A DNA stretch of 42,766 nucleotides from the NCBI RefSeq assembly GCF_947258525.1, contig NZ_CAMYIP010000152.1, forward strand, positions 36,183 to 78,948, in the 5' to 3' direction. This document shows positions 34,924-42,766 of the stretch, one piece after another. Within the stretch, counting starts at the first letter, position 1, and each line of letters begins with the position of its first letter. Under the pieces are notes generated by a model. That model was not told the DNA's origin, did not search any database, and saw only the letters and a list, made by a program, of their open reading frames with translations. The translations under genes were made by a program, and so were the position numbers. The DNA comes from an uncultured Eudoraea sp. (GTDB lineage: Bacteria > Bacteroidota > Bacteroidia > Flavobacteriales > Flavobacteriaceae).

Positions 34924-37368
34924 TTAAAAATTTCCTATTCTGATTATATCTGCAAAAATTCCGGATGCTGTAACATCTGCCCCGGCCCCGGCGCCCTTGA
35001 TAATCAATGGTTGGCTAGGATATCTTTCAGTAAAGAAAAGTACAATATTATCACTTCCTTCTAAATTATAAAAATCATGACCCTTAGGGATGTGCTCTAG
35101 TCCAACACTCGCTTTTCCATTTGCATATTCTGCAACATATTTTAGCTTGCTTTCAACCGCCGCCGCCTTTGCATAAAGTTCCTGAAAGGATTTTTCATGG
35201 GTGATAAGAGAAGCATAAAAGTCTTCATTATTGTTGGTCGCCAAACTTTCTTCCGGCAAAAATGATTTGTTCTCTATTTCCTTTATATCCAGTTTATAGC
35301 CACTTTCTCTTGCCAAAATTAAAATCTTTCTCATTACATCAACCCCACTGAGATCTATTTTTGGATCCGGTTCGGTATATCCCTCTTCCTGCGCCCTTTT
35401 AACAACATCATGAAAAGTGGTGGTATCGTCAAAATTATTAAAAACAAAATTCAGACTTCCCGATAGTACAGCTTGTATTTTGTTGATTTTATCTCCGGAG
35501 GCTATCAAATGCTTTAGAGTGTCTATTATGGGCAATCCCGCACCCACATTTGTCTCAAATAGGAATGGTGAATTGTATTCTCTTGAAAGCTCTTTAAGAT
35601 CCCTGTATTTTTCATAGTCCGAAGAACAGGCAATTTTATTGCAGGTAACTACTGAAATACTTCGTTTTAAATAATCAGAATAAGTATCGGCTACAATTTC
35701 GCTGGCGGTATTATCTACAAAAATGCTATTGCGATAGTTGTATTTTAAGACGTTTTCATAAAACCTGGTCTTATCCGCTTTTTCTCCTTTTTCCAACAAC
35801 TCTTCCCAACGTTCCAATGGTATCCCATCCTCATCAAAAACCATTGTTCTCGAATTAGATAATCCAATGACCCGCGGATTTAGTTTAAGGTTCTTTTTAA
35901 GATATTTTTTCTGATTTTGGATTTGCTTAATAAACCTGGAACCCACATTACCCACGCCCATTACGTAGAGGTTTAATTGCTTAATGTTTTCCTCAAAGAA
36001 CTCTTCATGTAAGGTATTAAGGGCTTTTTTTATATCATCTTTTCTAATAACGGCCGAAATATTCCTTTCAGAAGCCCCTTGGGCAATGGCTCTGATATTT
36101 ACGTTATTCTTGCCTAATCCACTGAACATCTTTCCGCTTAGGCCTTGGTGACTTTTCATATTGTCTCCCACCAGAGCAATAATGGCGAGTTCAGTTTCTA
36201 CTATTACCGGCTTAATTTTTTGTGTAGCTATTTCATATTCAAAAGCTGTATTCACCAATGATTCTGCAATTACTGCATCATTATCAGAAATTCCAACGCA
36301 AATTGAATGTTCTGAGGATGCCTGTGTTATAAGTACAACACTAATACCGGCCTGAGAAAGCACCTCAAAAAATCGTTTTGAGATACCCGGTATTCCAATC
36401 ATACCCGGGCCTTCCAGCGAAAGGAGGGTAATATTCTCTACATTACTGATACCCCGAACAGACTTACCCAGGGCATTTTGGTTTTTGGCTATTAAAGTAC
36501 CCTGCTCGTCCGGTGCAAAAGTATTTTTAATGAGGATAGGTATATTTTTTGACAGCACAGGTTGAATGGTGGGGGGATACAAAACTTTGGCTCCAAAATG
36601 AGATAATTCCATTGCCTCTTCATAAGAGATCTGCGGAATTGCTTTAGCCTGTTTAACTATTCTGGGATTAGCAGTATACATTCCACTAACATCTGTCCAT
36701 ATTTGTAGTTCCTCCGCCTCTAATGCACCAGCTACTATTGCCGCTGTATAATCAGAACCACCTCTTCCTAAGGTTGTGGAATTACCTTTAGCTGATGAAG
36801 ATATAAATCCTGGAATGACAGTTATGTTGCTTTTAGAATTTGAAAAGTAAGTTTTACATAAACCATTTGTGCTATCAAAATCTACTCCGGCCATGCCATA
36901 CGCATCATCAGTTTTAATTAACTCTCGACTATCTTTAAACGCAGAGTTCATACCTTCTGATATGAAGAATTCACTAATAATAAAAGACGACAAAAGTTCA
37001 CCAAAACTTACTATCTTATCTGTTAACTGCGGGGTCTTTTCAGCAATTAGAAATGCACCCTCGGCAAGGGTATCCAAAGTGTTTAATTCACTTTTTACTT
37101 TACTTAAAATGGCACTTTGTAATTGAATTGGAATAAGTTCTTTAATGGTCTTAATATGCCGGGCCTCTATTTCGCGGAGACAATCTTTATAGCTCTCATC
37201 CTGCTTCGATGCCAAATCAACCGTTTTTAAGAGTAAATCAGTAATTCCCCCAAGAGCTGATACGACAACAACCATCTTATTTCCATCTAAATTTTTGACG
37301 ATATTCTGAACCTGCTTAATGTGTGCTGCATTGGCTACTGAAGTACCTCCAAACTTTAAAATCTTCAT
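34924..37368 (-). CDS. thrA: bifunctional aspartokinase / homoserine dehydrogenase
   Basis: An 814-residue fusion. The aspartokinase part starts with KILKFGGTSVANAAHIKQV and has the substrate-binding TLGRGGSDYTAAI (about 202-214). Two ACT-like regulatory repeats follow (ITLLSLEGPGMIG..., LAIIALVGDNM...), normally the site of threonine feedback. The homoserine dehydrogenase part has NAD-binding LYVMGVGNVGSRFIKQI at about 465 and catalytic-region ETNVGAGLPIIDTLKHL. The gene starts 78 bases after the end of a Thr-rich leader ORF and heads thrABC. Confidence 0.97.
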   Translation of the reverse strand: MKILKFGGTSVANAAHIKQVQNIVKNLDGNKMVVVVSALGGITDLLLKTVDLASKQDESYKDCLREIEARHIKTIKELIPIQLQSAILSKVKSELNTLDTLAEGAFLIAEKTPQLTDKIVSFGELLSSFIISEFFISEGMNSAFKDSRELIKTDDAYGMAGVDFDSTNGLCKTYFSNSKSNITVIPGFISSSAKGNSTTLGRGGSDYTAAIVAGALEAEELQIWTDVSGMYTANPRIVKQAKAIPQISYEEAMELSHFGAKVLYPPTIQPVLSKNIPILIKNTFAPDEQGTLIAKNQNALGKSVRGISNVENITLLSLEGPGMIGIPGISKRFFEVLSQAGISVVLITQASSEHSICVGISDNDAVIAESLVNTAFEYEIATQKIKPVIVETELAIIALVGDNMKSHQGLSGKMFSGLGKNNVNIRAIAQGASERNISAVIRKDDIKKALNTLHEEFFEENIKQLNLYVMGVGNVGSRFIKQIQNQKKYLKKNLKLNPRVIGLSNSRTMVFDEDGIPLERWEELLEKGEKADKTRFYENVLKYNYRNSIFVDNTASEIVADTYSDYLKRSISVVTCNKIACSSDYEKYRDLKELSREYNSPFLFETNVGAGLPIIDTLKHLIASGDKINKIQAVLSGSLNFVFNNFDDTTTFHDVVKRAQEEGYTEPDPKIDLSGVDVMRKILILARESGYKLDIKEIENKSFLPEESLATNNNEDFYASLITHEKSFQELYAKAAAVESKLKYVAEYANGKASVGLEHIPKGHDFYNLEGSDNIVLFFTERYPSQPLIIKGAGAGADVTASGIFADIIRIGNF

Positions 37369-37446
37369 TATTCTATCTTGTTAATTATGTAATTGATACA
37401 GGTGTTGTTACTGAATATATATGAATACGGACGTATATGTAGAATC

Positions 37447-37542
37447 TTACCCCTTAGGGGTAGTAGTGGTAGATGTAACAGCAAAATGGCGCTGGTTAGG
37501 TTGGGAAGGAGCCCATTTGTTTATGTCCGATATGCTTTTCAT
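37447..37542 (-). CDS. thrL: threonine operon leader peptide
   Basis: A 31-codon ORF: MKSISDINKWAPSQPNQR, then HFAVTSTTTTPKG and a TAA. Residues 23 and 25-28 are Thr, giving five Thr codons in six. It begins about 13 bases after the predicted start of a consensus promoter and ends 78 bases before thrA. The last codons (CCT AAG GGG TAA) lie in a 6-bp hairpin. The composition and position match leader peptides of amino-acid attenuators such as thrL of enterobacteria, though the sequence is unrelated. I see no intrinsic terminator with a T-run between it and thrA. Confidence 0.85.
   Translation of the reverse strand: MKSISDINKWAPSQPNQRHFAVTSTTTTPKG
37448..37462 (-). promoter_or_regulatory. hairpin at the leader-peptide stop codon
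   Basis: On the minus strand TACCCC and GGGGTA form a 6-bp stem with loop TAA. It covers leader codons 27-31 and the stop. A ribosome halted at Thr codons 25-28 would occupy its 5' arm. A second pairing, ATTCTA just downstream with TAGAAT just before the thrA ATG, is possible but weak. Confidence 0.55.
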
Positions 37543-37559
37543 AATGCCTATGATAACAA

Positions 37560-37580
37560 TTCAAAAGTATGACTTTTGAA
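37560..37580. repeat. 8-bp palindrome overlapping the thr promoter
   Basis: TTCAAAAG (37560-37567) and CTTTTGAA (37573-37580) are perfect reverse complements around a 5-base centre. The left arm contains part of the -7 box of the thr promoter and the right arm lies in the spacer. It is placed where a repressor could block the polymerase. Confidence 0.5.
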
Positions 37581-37592
37581 CCCCTTATCAAA
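37562..37592 (-). promoter_or_regulatory. promoter of the thrL-thrA-thrB-thrC operon
   Basis: On the minus strand TTTG (37589-37592), exactly 19 bases, and TACTTTTG (37562-37569) match the Bacteroidota consensus without error. Initiation about seven bases downstream (near 37555) would place the leader-peptide ATG 13 bases into the transcript. The remaining gap to nnr (37593-37774) has no recognisable plus-strand promoter. Confidence 0.85.
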
Positions 37593-37774
37593 TAATTCAT
37601 GCTATTTTTACGAAGTCATCAAACTTTTTCAAATATTTTTACAAAAAATAGTTCTTTTAGGTAGATTGATTAGTATACCGTAGAATTCATAATTACCAAC
37701 ATAATTAAAATGGCTATTATAAATAGGGTTATGACTAAATAGGGATAATCAAAACTCTAAGCTTAAATGGGGAA

Positions 37775-39256
37775 ATGAAGATATTCACAGCCAAACAGAT
37801 TTACGCAGCTGACCAATTTACATTGGCAGAGCAGAAAATTACTAGTGATGAACTTATGGAGAGGGCGTCTGTTCAACTTTTCAACTGGCTTCATCACAGG
37901 CTGCAAGGGGCACAGGTAAAAATTAAGTTGTTTTGTGGGATTGGAAATAATGGTGGGGATGGATTGGCTCTGGCCAGACACTTAATGGAGCATGGCTATA
38001 ATATAGAAGTAATTGTTGTAAACTATAGCGAAAAGAGGTCTGCTGATTTCCTGGTTAATTTGAAACGATTAAAAGATCGTAAGATTTGGCCATATTTTAT
38101 GAACCCGGATACTGAACTTCCTTCGTTAAGTTCAGAAGATATAATTATTGATGCCCTTTTTGGGATTGGTTTAAACAGATCGCCAGACCAATGGGTTGCA
38201 CAGATTATACATCATCTCAATAAATCTGGTGCTTTTGTAGTTTCGGTTGATGTGCCATCGGGTTTGTTTTTAGATCAGGCTGTTAATAATTTAGAATCGG
38301 TCGTAAAAGCTAATTATGTTCTTAGTTTCCAGTTTCCAAAACTTATTTTTTTCTTGCCGGAAACAGGGGTATTCTCTAATCAATGGCAAATTTTGAATAT
38401 TGGTTTGTCCCAAAAATATACTGAACAAACTCATGCCAGCTTCGAACTTATTGGCAAAAATGAAGTTTTGAAATATTACATTCCGAGAGAAAAATTTTCG
38501 CACAAAGGCACTTACGGCCATGCGTTGATTCTTGGTGGCAGCTATGGAAAAATTGGAGCTGTTTCTCTTGCTTCACGGGCCTGTATTACCACCGGTAGTG
38601 GATTGGTTTCGGCTTATGTGCCTCAATGTGGGTATATACCATTGCAGAGTTCATTGCCTGAAATTATGGTTATTACGGATAAGGGCGAAAAAGAAATTAT
38701 GAATATTTCTTTGAACATGGAGCCCAATGTAATAGGGTTGGGAATTGGAATGGGAACCGGTAAAAACGGAATTAATATTCTTGCCCAAAAAAAATCCCTT
38801 TTAAAAAGACTTCAGCCAAAAACGGTACTTACACCACATCCGGGGGAATTGAAGCGTTTGTTGGGTGCCTGGGAGAATGATTTTGACAAGCTAAAAAAAG
38901 CAAAGGAATTTTCTAAGAAATATGATTGCATCCTTGTACTTAAAGAAGCCCACACAATTGTGGTCTATGATGAACAGGGATATGTTAATACAACGGGAAA
39001 CCCCGGTATGGCTACTGCTGGAAGCGGGGATGTGCTGACCGGTATGATAACTTCATTAATTGCGCAGAAATATGAACCTTTAAAAGCGGCTATTTTTGGA
39101 GTATACCTTCATGGCAGGGCTGCAGATTTAGCAATTGAAAACCTGGGATACCAAGCGCTTACAGCTACCGCTATAATTAATGGAATTGGCCCGGCTTACA
39201 TTGATTTGTTTAATGTTCCTCCTGTGGACACGGAAAATCAAACTAAAGAAGACTAA
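37775..39256 (+). CDS. nnr: bifunctional NAD(P)H-hydrate epimerase/dehydratase
   Basis: A 493-residue fusion that repairs damaged NAD(P)H. The N-terminal YjeF epimerase domain shows FTAKQIYAADQFT, the GIGNNGGDGLALARHL motif (about 52-67), and SVDVPSGLFLD. The C-terminal dehydratase domain (from about 230) shows KGTYGHALILGGSYGKIGA, VLTPHPGELKRLLG and the catalytic-region TGNPGMATAGSGDVLTGM. Domain order is normal. It is divergent from thrA, and its ATG at 37775 gives the standard start MKIFTAKQI. Confidence 0.95.
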   Translation: MKIFTAKQIYAADQFTLAEQKITSDELMERASVQLFNWLHHRLQGAQVKIKLFCGIGNNGGDGLALARHLMEHGYNIEVIVVNYSEKRSADFLVNLKRLKDRKIWPYFMNPDTELPSLSSEDIIIDALFGIGLNRSPDQWVAQIIHHLNKSGAFVVSVDVPSGLFLDQAVNNLESVVKANYVLSFQFPKLIFFLPETGVFSNQWQILNIGLSQKYTEQTHASFELIGKNEVLKYYIPREKFSHKGTYGHALILGGSYGKIGAVSLASRACITTGSGLVSAYVPQCGYIPLQSSLPEIMVITDKGEKEIMNISLNMEPNVIGLGIGMGTGKNGINILAQKKSLLKRLQPKTVLTPHPGELKRLLGAWENDFDKLKKAKEFSKKYDCILVLKEAHTIVVYDEQGYVNTTGNPGMATAGSGDVLTGMITSLIAQKYEPLKAAIFGVYLHGRAADLAIENLGYQALTATAIINGIGPAYIDLFNVPPVDTENQTKED

Positions 39257-39260
39257 ATCC

Positions 39261-39662
39261 TTACTTCTTTCTGACCCTTCTTTGCACCCAGGCAAGTGCA
39301 TTATTATAATCAATGTAAAATTTCATTGGTTTTTTGTAGAAAAGTTTTTCAATTTTAAAATTATGCATATCTACTTCCTTGACGGAAACAATAGCAAATG
39401 CTTTAAGATTATTTAACTCCCTTAAATAGCCGTAAATAGTGGGATCTATAGCATAGGAATTTTTTCTGAGACTGATAATGCCAAAGTTGGTATCTCTAAA
39501 ATGGATCTCTGAAATTCCAATAATTTGATAGGCCCTTTCCAGGGTAAGCGTTGCCCCTTCGTCAAACGTTACAACCATATGATTTTTAAATACCTGAACA
39601 GTACCAATATCTAAGTTGTATTCTTTGACTATAATTTTTTTCTTAGCCGGTCCGACTTTCAT
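39261..39662 (-). CDS. SpoIIAA/STAS-like protein, uncharacterised
   Basis: A 133-residue soluble protein. The core ERAYQIIGISEIHFRDTNFGIISLRKNSYAIDPTIYGYLR... and closing KPMKFYIDYNNALAWVQRRVRKK look like a SpoIIAA-type STAS domain: strands alternate with helices and the last helix is amphipathic. The start carries a basic segment (GPAKKKIIVKEYNL). No conserved phospho-serine is obvious. It converges with nnr, four bases apart, and is probably monocistronic. Not identified further. Confidence 0.65.
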   Translation of the reverse strand: MKVGPAKKKIIVKEYNLDIGTVQVFKNHMVVTFDEGATLTLERAYQIIGISEIHFRDTNFGIISLRKNSYAIDPTIYGYLRELNNLKAFAIVSVKEVDMHNFKIEKLFYKKPMKFYIDYNNALAWVQRRVRKK

Positions 39663-39810
39663 TTCATATAGTTTAGTGTGTCTAAAACGAAAGTATAGGC
39701 TTGTTCAAGTTTTGCGAAAAATATTAGACCAATGGCGTATATATCGTTTATACGGTTTCCGGTAAGTTTAAACTGTATTCTTATTCTTACTTGCTGTAAT
39801 CTATGGAAAT

Positions 39811-39841
39811 AAAAAAAGGAACCAATTAACTTGGTTCCTTT
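39811..39841 (-). terminator. intrinsic terminator of clpC
   Basis: AAAGGAACCA (39815-39824) and TGGTTCCTTT (39832-39841) form a perfect 10-bp stem with a 7-base loop. On the minus strand it is followed by a run of seven T (39811-39817), 23 bases after the clpC stop. Confidence 0.92.
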
Positions 39842-39863
39842 ATAACTAAATTCTTACAATCTG

Positions 39864-42413
39864 CTATGCTTTAGAGCCTTTCTTAGACTTTTTTATCTGA
39901 ATAGACAATTCTTCTTTCTTTTCATCTAAGTCCATATAGATACTATCCCCTTCTTCGAGTTTGGAATTCACTATTTCTTCTGCGAGGGCATCTTCAATAT
40001 ATTTTTGAATTGCTCTTTTCAGGGGTCGTGCACCGTATTGTTTATCAAAACCTTTATCGGCAATGTAATCTTTGGCTTTGTCTGTTAAATTCAGATCGTA
40101 TCCAATATCATTTATTCTTTCGTAAAGTTTATTTAATTCAATGTCGATTATCTTATGAATATGTTTGCGCTCCAACGGATTAAATACAACCACATCATCT
40201 ATTCTGTTAAGGAACTCCGGTGCAAAAGCCTTTTTAAGGGCATTTTCAATCACACTCTTATGGTGATCATGTTCCTGAGATTTTTTTGCAGCAGTACCGA
40301 AACCTACGCCTTGTCCAAAATCCTTGAGCTGGCGGGCACCAATATTCGATGTCATTATAATGATCGTATTTCTGAAATCTATTTTACGACCTAAGCTGTC
40401 TGTTAAAAATCCATCATCCAATACCTGAAGTAACATGTTAAAAACATCAGGATGCGCTTTTTCAACTTCATCCAAAAGAATTACAGAATAAGGTTTGCGT
40501 CTAACTTTTTCAGTCAGTTGTCCCCCTTCCTCGTAACCCACATAACCGGGAGGAGCTCCTACTAGTCTGGATATGGCAAATTTTTCCATATACTCACTCA
40601 TATCAATCCTGATCAGGGCATCTTCAGAATCAAAAAGTTCTTGTGCCAATACCTTGGCCAGCTGGGTTTTTCCTACACCAGTTTGTCCCAGGAAAATGAA
40701 AGAACCAATAGGTTTATTCGGATCTTTCAGACCTGCTCTGTTACGTTGTATTGCTTTTGCTACTTTAGCAACGGCTTCATCTTGTCCAATTACATTCCCT
40801 TTAATAAGAGCTGGTAACTCAGCGAGTTTGTTGCTTTCAGTCTGTGCTATTTTATTTACCGGAATTCCACTCATCATAGATACCACATCGGCAACATTAT
40901 CTTCACTTACCGTTTCTCTGTGGAGTTTACTGTCTTCTTCCCATTTTTCCTGGGCAACAGCAAGTTCCTTTTCTAATCTTTTTTCATCATCCCTAAGCTT
41001 GGCAGCTTCCTCATAACGCTGTTTCTTAACTACGCTATTCTTCAATTCACGCACATCTTCTAACTGATTTTCCAATTCAAGAATTTGTTTTGGAACATCC
41101 ATGTTTATTATATGCACCCGTGAACCAGATTCATCCATAGCATCTATTGCTTTATCCGGTAAAAATCTGTCGGTCATATATCGGTTTGTAAGCTTAACAC
41201 AGGCTACGATAGCTTCATCAGTATAATTTACATTGTGGTGATCTTCGTATTTCCCTTTAATATTCATTAAAATTTCAATGGTTTCCTCCACTGTTGTGGG
41301 CTCTACCATTACTTTTTGAAAGCGTCTCTCCAGGGCCCCGTCTTTTTCAATATACTGCCTGTATTCATCCAGCGTAGTTGCTCCTATACATTGAATTTCT
41401 CCGCGTGCCAAAGCCGGTTTAAACATATTTGAAGCATCCAGACTGCCTGTGGCACCACCGGCACCAACAATGGTATGGATCTCATCTATAAACAGAATAA
41501 CGTCATCATTCTTTTCCAATTCGTTCATTACGGCTTTCATCCGCTCTTCAAACTGTCCCCGATATTTGGTGCCGGCAACCAGTGAAGCCAGATCTAAAGT
41601 CACTACCCTTTTGTTATAAAGGATGCGAGATACCTTCTTGTTAATAATTCGCAGTGCCAAACCTTCTGCAATTGCACTTTTACCAACACCGGGTTCTCCA
41701 ATTAACAGGGGGTTATTTTTCTTTCTTCTGCTTAATATCTGAGATACACGTTCAATTTCTTTCTCCCTGCCAACAACAGGGTCCAATTTGTTTTCTTCAG
41801 CAAGTTGCGTTAAATCTCTTCCAAAATTATCCAAAACAGGTGTTTTGGATTTTTTGCTTCCTTTTTGACCCGAAGCCGACCCGAAAGATCCTTCTTTACC
41901 TTCTACAGGCTCATCAGAATCACTGGGAAACGACTCAGAGGTAGGCGAGTCAATATAGTCATCCTCGCTTGTGATCATAGATTTAAACTGATCTTTCACG
42001 CCGTCATAATCCACTTTAAGCTTATGAAGTAATTTCGTCGTAGGATCGTTTTCGTTTCTTAAGATGCATAAAAGTAAATGTGCTGTATTTATTGAAGAGC
42101 TTTGAAACAATTTAGCTTCAAGAAAGGTTGTTTTTAATGCACGTTCTGCCTGTCTGGTAAGATGAAGATTTTTTTTATCTTTTTGAATCCCTCCTGAATT
42201 TGGATTCGCCGGACTCAAAATTTCGACTTTTCGTCTTAAGTGATCCAGGTCTACATCCAGGGCATCCAAAATGCTGATTGCTTTGCCATTTCCATCACGC
42301 AGTAAGCCCAGCATTAAATGCTCGGTACCAATAAAATCATGTCCCAGCCTCAATGCCTCTTCCTTGCTGTAAGCAATTACATCCTTTACTCTAGGTGAAA
42401 AATTATCATCCAT
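39864..42413 (-). CDS. clpC: ClpC-type ATP-dependent chaperone/protease ATPase
   Basis: Hexameric AAA+ unfoldase that feeds ClpP. The 849 residues have the two Clp N-terminal repeats (MDDNFSPRVKDVIAYSKEE, and HLTRQAERALKTT), a Ser/Asp/Gly-rich linker, D1 with Walker A IGEPGVGKSAIAEG, a UVR motif in the middle domain (QRYEEAAKLRDDEKRLE) that marks ClpC rather than ClpB, and D2 with GQTGVGKTQLAK and RIDMSEYMEK. The MSEYMEKFAISRLVGAPPGYVGY region is standard. It has its own terminator. The 261 bases before it contain no promoter that I can assign for clpC or gyrA. Confidence 0.96.
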   Translation of the reverse strand: MDDNFSPRVKDVIAYSKEEALRLGHDFIGTEHLMLGLLRDGNGKAISILDALDVDLDHLRRKVEILSPANPNSGGIQKDKKNLHLTRQAERALKTTFLEAKLFQSSSINTAHLLLCILRNENDPTTKLLHKLKVDYDGVKDQFKSMITSEDDYIDSPTSESFPSDSDEPVEGKEGSFGSASGQKGSKKSKTPVLDNFGRDLTQLAEENKLDPVVGREKEIERVSQILSRRKKNNPLLIGEPGVGKSAIAEGLALRIINKKVSRILYNKRVVTLDLASLVAGTKYRGQFEERMKAVMNELEKNDDVILFIDEIHTIVGAGGATGSLDASNMFKPALARGEIQCIGATTLDEYRQYIEKDGALERRFQKVMVEPTTVEETIEILMNIKGKYEDHHNVNYTDEAIVACVKLTNRYMTDRFLPDKAIDAMDESGSRVHIINMDVPKQILELENQLEDVRELKNSVVKKQRYEEAAKLRDDEKRLEKELAVAQEKWEEDSKLHRETVSEDNVADVVSMMSGIPVNKIAQTESNKLAELPALIKGNVIGQDEAVAKVAKAIQRNRAGLKDPNKPIGSFIFLGQTGVGKTQLAKVLAQELFDSEDALIRIDMSEYMEKFAISRLVGAPPGYVGYEEGGQLTEKVRRKPYSVILLDEVEKAHPDVFNMLLQVLDDGFLTDSLGRKIDFRNTIIIMTSNIGARQLKDFGQGVGFGTAAKKSQEHDHHKSVIENALKKAFAPEFLNRIDDVVVFNPLERKHIHKIIDIELNKLYERINDIGYDLNLTDKAKDYIADKGFDKQYGARPLKRAIQKYIEDALAEEIVNSKLEEGDSIYMDLDEKKEELSIQIKKSKKGSKA

Positions 42414-42674
42414 AAAATTTTCTTATTCGGTAATAAAATTAGTAAATCTAATCTTAAGAACGTCAAATACCGTACCTATATTCGACAAACTTGGACTAAA
42501 TGACGAAAAAAACACCGATTTACAAAATAATTAACATCCTAATTATTAACGAAATCACTATCCGGATGTGTTAATAAATTCTTTAATAAACTGCTTTGAA
42601 AGAGCTTCACCTGCTATGATTTTACGTATATTGGCCTGATATTTTAATCACATCAAAAGCAATACGTTTTTTAT

Positions 42675-42766
42675 ATGGCTGAAGGAGAAAAATTGATCCC
42701 TATCAACATTGAAGATGAAATGAAATCAGCCTACATTGACTACTCAATGTCGGTCATTGTGTCACG
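42675..42766 (+). CDS. gyrA: DNA gyrase subunit A, 5' part
   Basis: The last 92 bases encode MAEGEKLIPINIEDEMKSAY and then IDYSMSVIVS, the start of GyrA, with the conserved EDEMKSAYIDYSMSVIVSR opening of the breakage-reunion domain. The active-site tyrosine lies beyond the window. Its neighbour clpC is on the other strand, an arrangement common in Flavobacteriia. Identity is certain despite the truncation. Confidence 0.95.
   Translation, partial: MAEGEKLIPINIEDEMKSAYIDYSMSVIVS

Noticed and set aside
37369-37446. Intrinsic terminator between the Thr leader and thrA
   Set aside because: The only short pairing (ATAC/GTAT around GTCC) is weak and not followed by a T-run.
40573-41016. Long opposite-strand frame within clpC (147 codons)
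   Set aside because: Serine- and leucine-rich shadow of the clpC coding frame, with no family match and no promoter.
42526-42547. AATAATTA / TAATTATT inverted repeat between clpC and gyrA
   Set aside because: All A/T arms in an A/T-rich intergenic region are expected by chance; no -7 box or T-run is associated.
1-42766. CRISPR arrays, insertion sequences, prophage or tRNA genes
   Set aside because: No repeat-spacer pattern, transposase motif, integrase or cloverleaf was seen on either strand.

Overview
The window comes from an AT-rich genome of the phylum Bacteroidota, most likely a member of Flavobacteriaceae. Three things point there: repeated promoters of the TTTG / TAnnTTTG type, start codons without a clear Shine-Dalgarno, and gene neighbourhoods typical of the group (clpC next to gyrA, a DnaX without its zinc module, a complete ebo operon). 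No mobile element, prophage, CRISPR array or tRNA was seen. It is chromosomal, mostly housekeeping DNA with one accessory-looking biosynthetic operon.

Layout. 1-6900: 3' part of lon, cmk, a convergent BON/LysM-type gene, rpsA behind a very good promoter, then pyrR-pyrB and two small proteins leading into rnz. 7950-11240: pdxH, sixA and ppk1; ppk1 carries an in-frame 45-bp tandem duplication. 11419-12000: miaE on the minus strand. 12164-18960: a complete eboABCDEF operon followed closely by a TMEM220-type membrane protein. 18949-20763: dnaX (minus), with an A10 tract exactly after the clamp-loader core. 21031-21348: RNase P RNA. 21417-23405: rsmD, DUF3822 and a pilin-like anchored protein (minus). 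23509-28760: a RecD/Dda-like helicase, DUF4126, kdsB, a HAD phosphatase, a KdnB-like Fe-alcohol dehydrogenase and a PlsC-like acyltransferase. 28757-34919 (minus): lipoprotein, yebC, phhB, an SDR, gcvT, thrC, thrB. 34924-37542 (minus): thrA behind a short ORF with a run of Thr codons and its own consensus promoter. 37775-42766: nnr, a SpoIIAA/STAS-like gene, clpC and the first codons of gyrA.

How the genes work together. The ebo genes look like one pathway: sugar-phosphate cyclase (EboD), TIM-barrel isomerase (EboE), UbiA prenyltransferase (EboC), TatD-like hydrolase (EboB), phosphodiesterase-like enzyme (EboF), plus EboA of unknown fold. The product is not known to me. thrA-thrB-thrC covers aspartate to threonine and appears to be under leader-peptide control. 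kdsB, the HAD gene and the KdnB-like dehydrogenase suggest Kdo, or possibly 8-amino-Kdo, supply for lipid A-core. 

The strongest observations for follow-up are the threonine leader peptide, the dnaX slippery tract that would give a 358-residue gamma-like product, the ebo operon with its added TMEM220 gene, and the ppk1 duplication.
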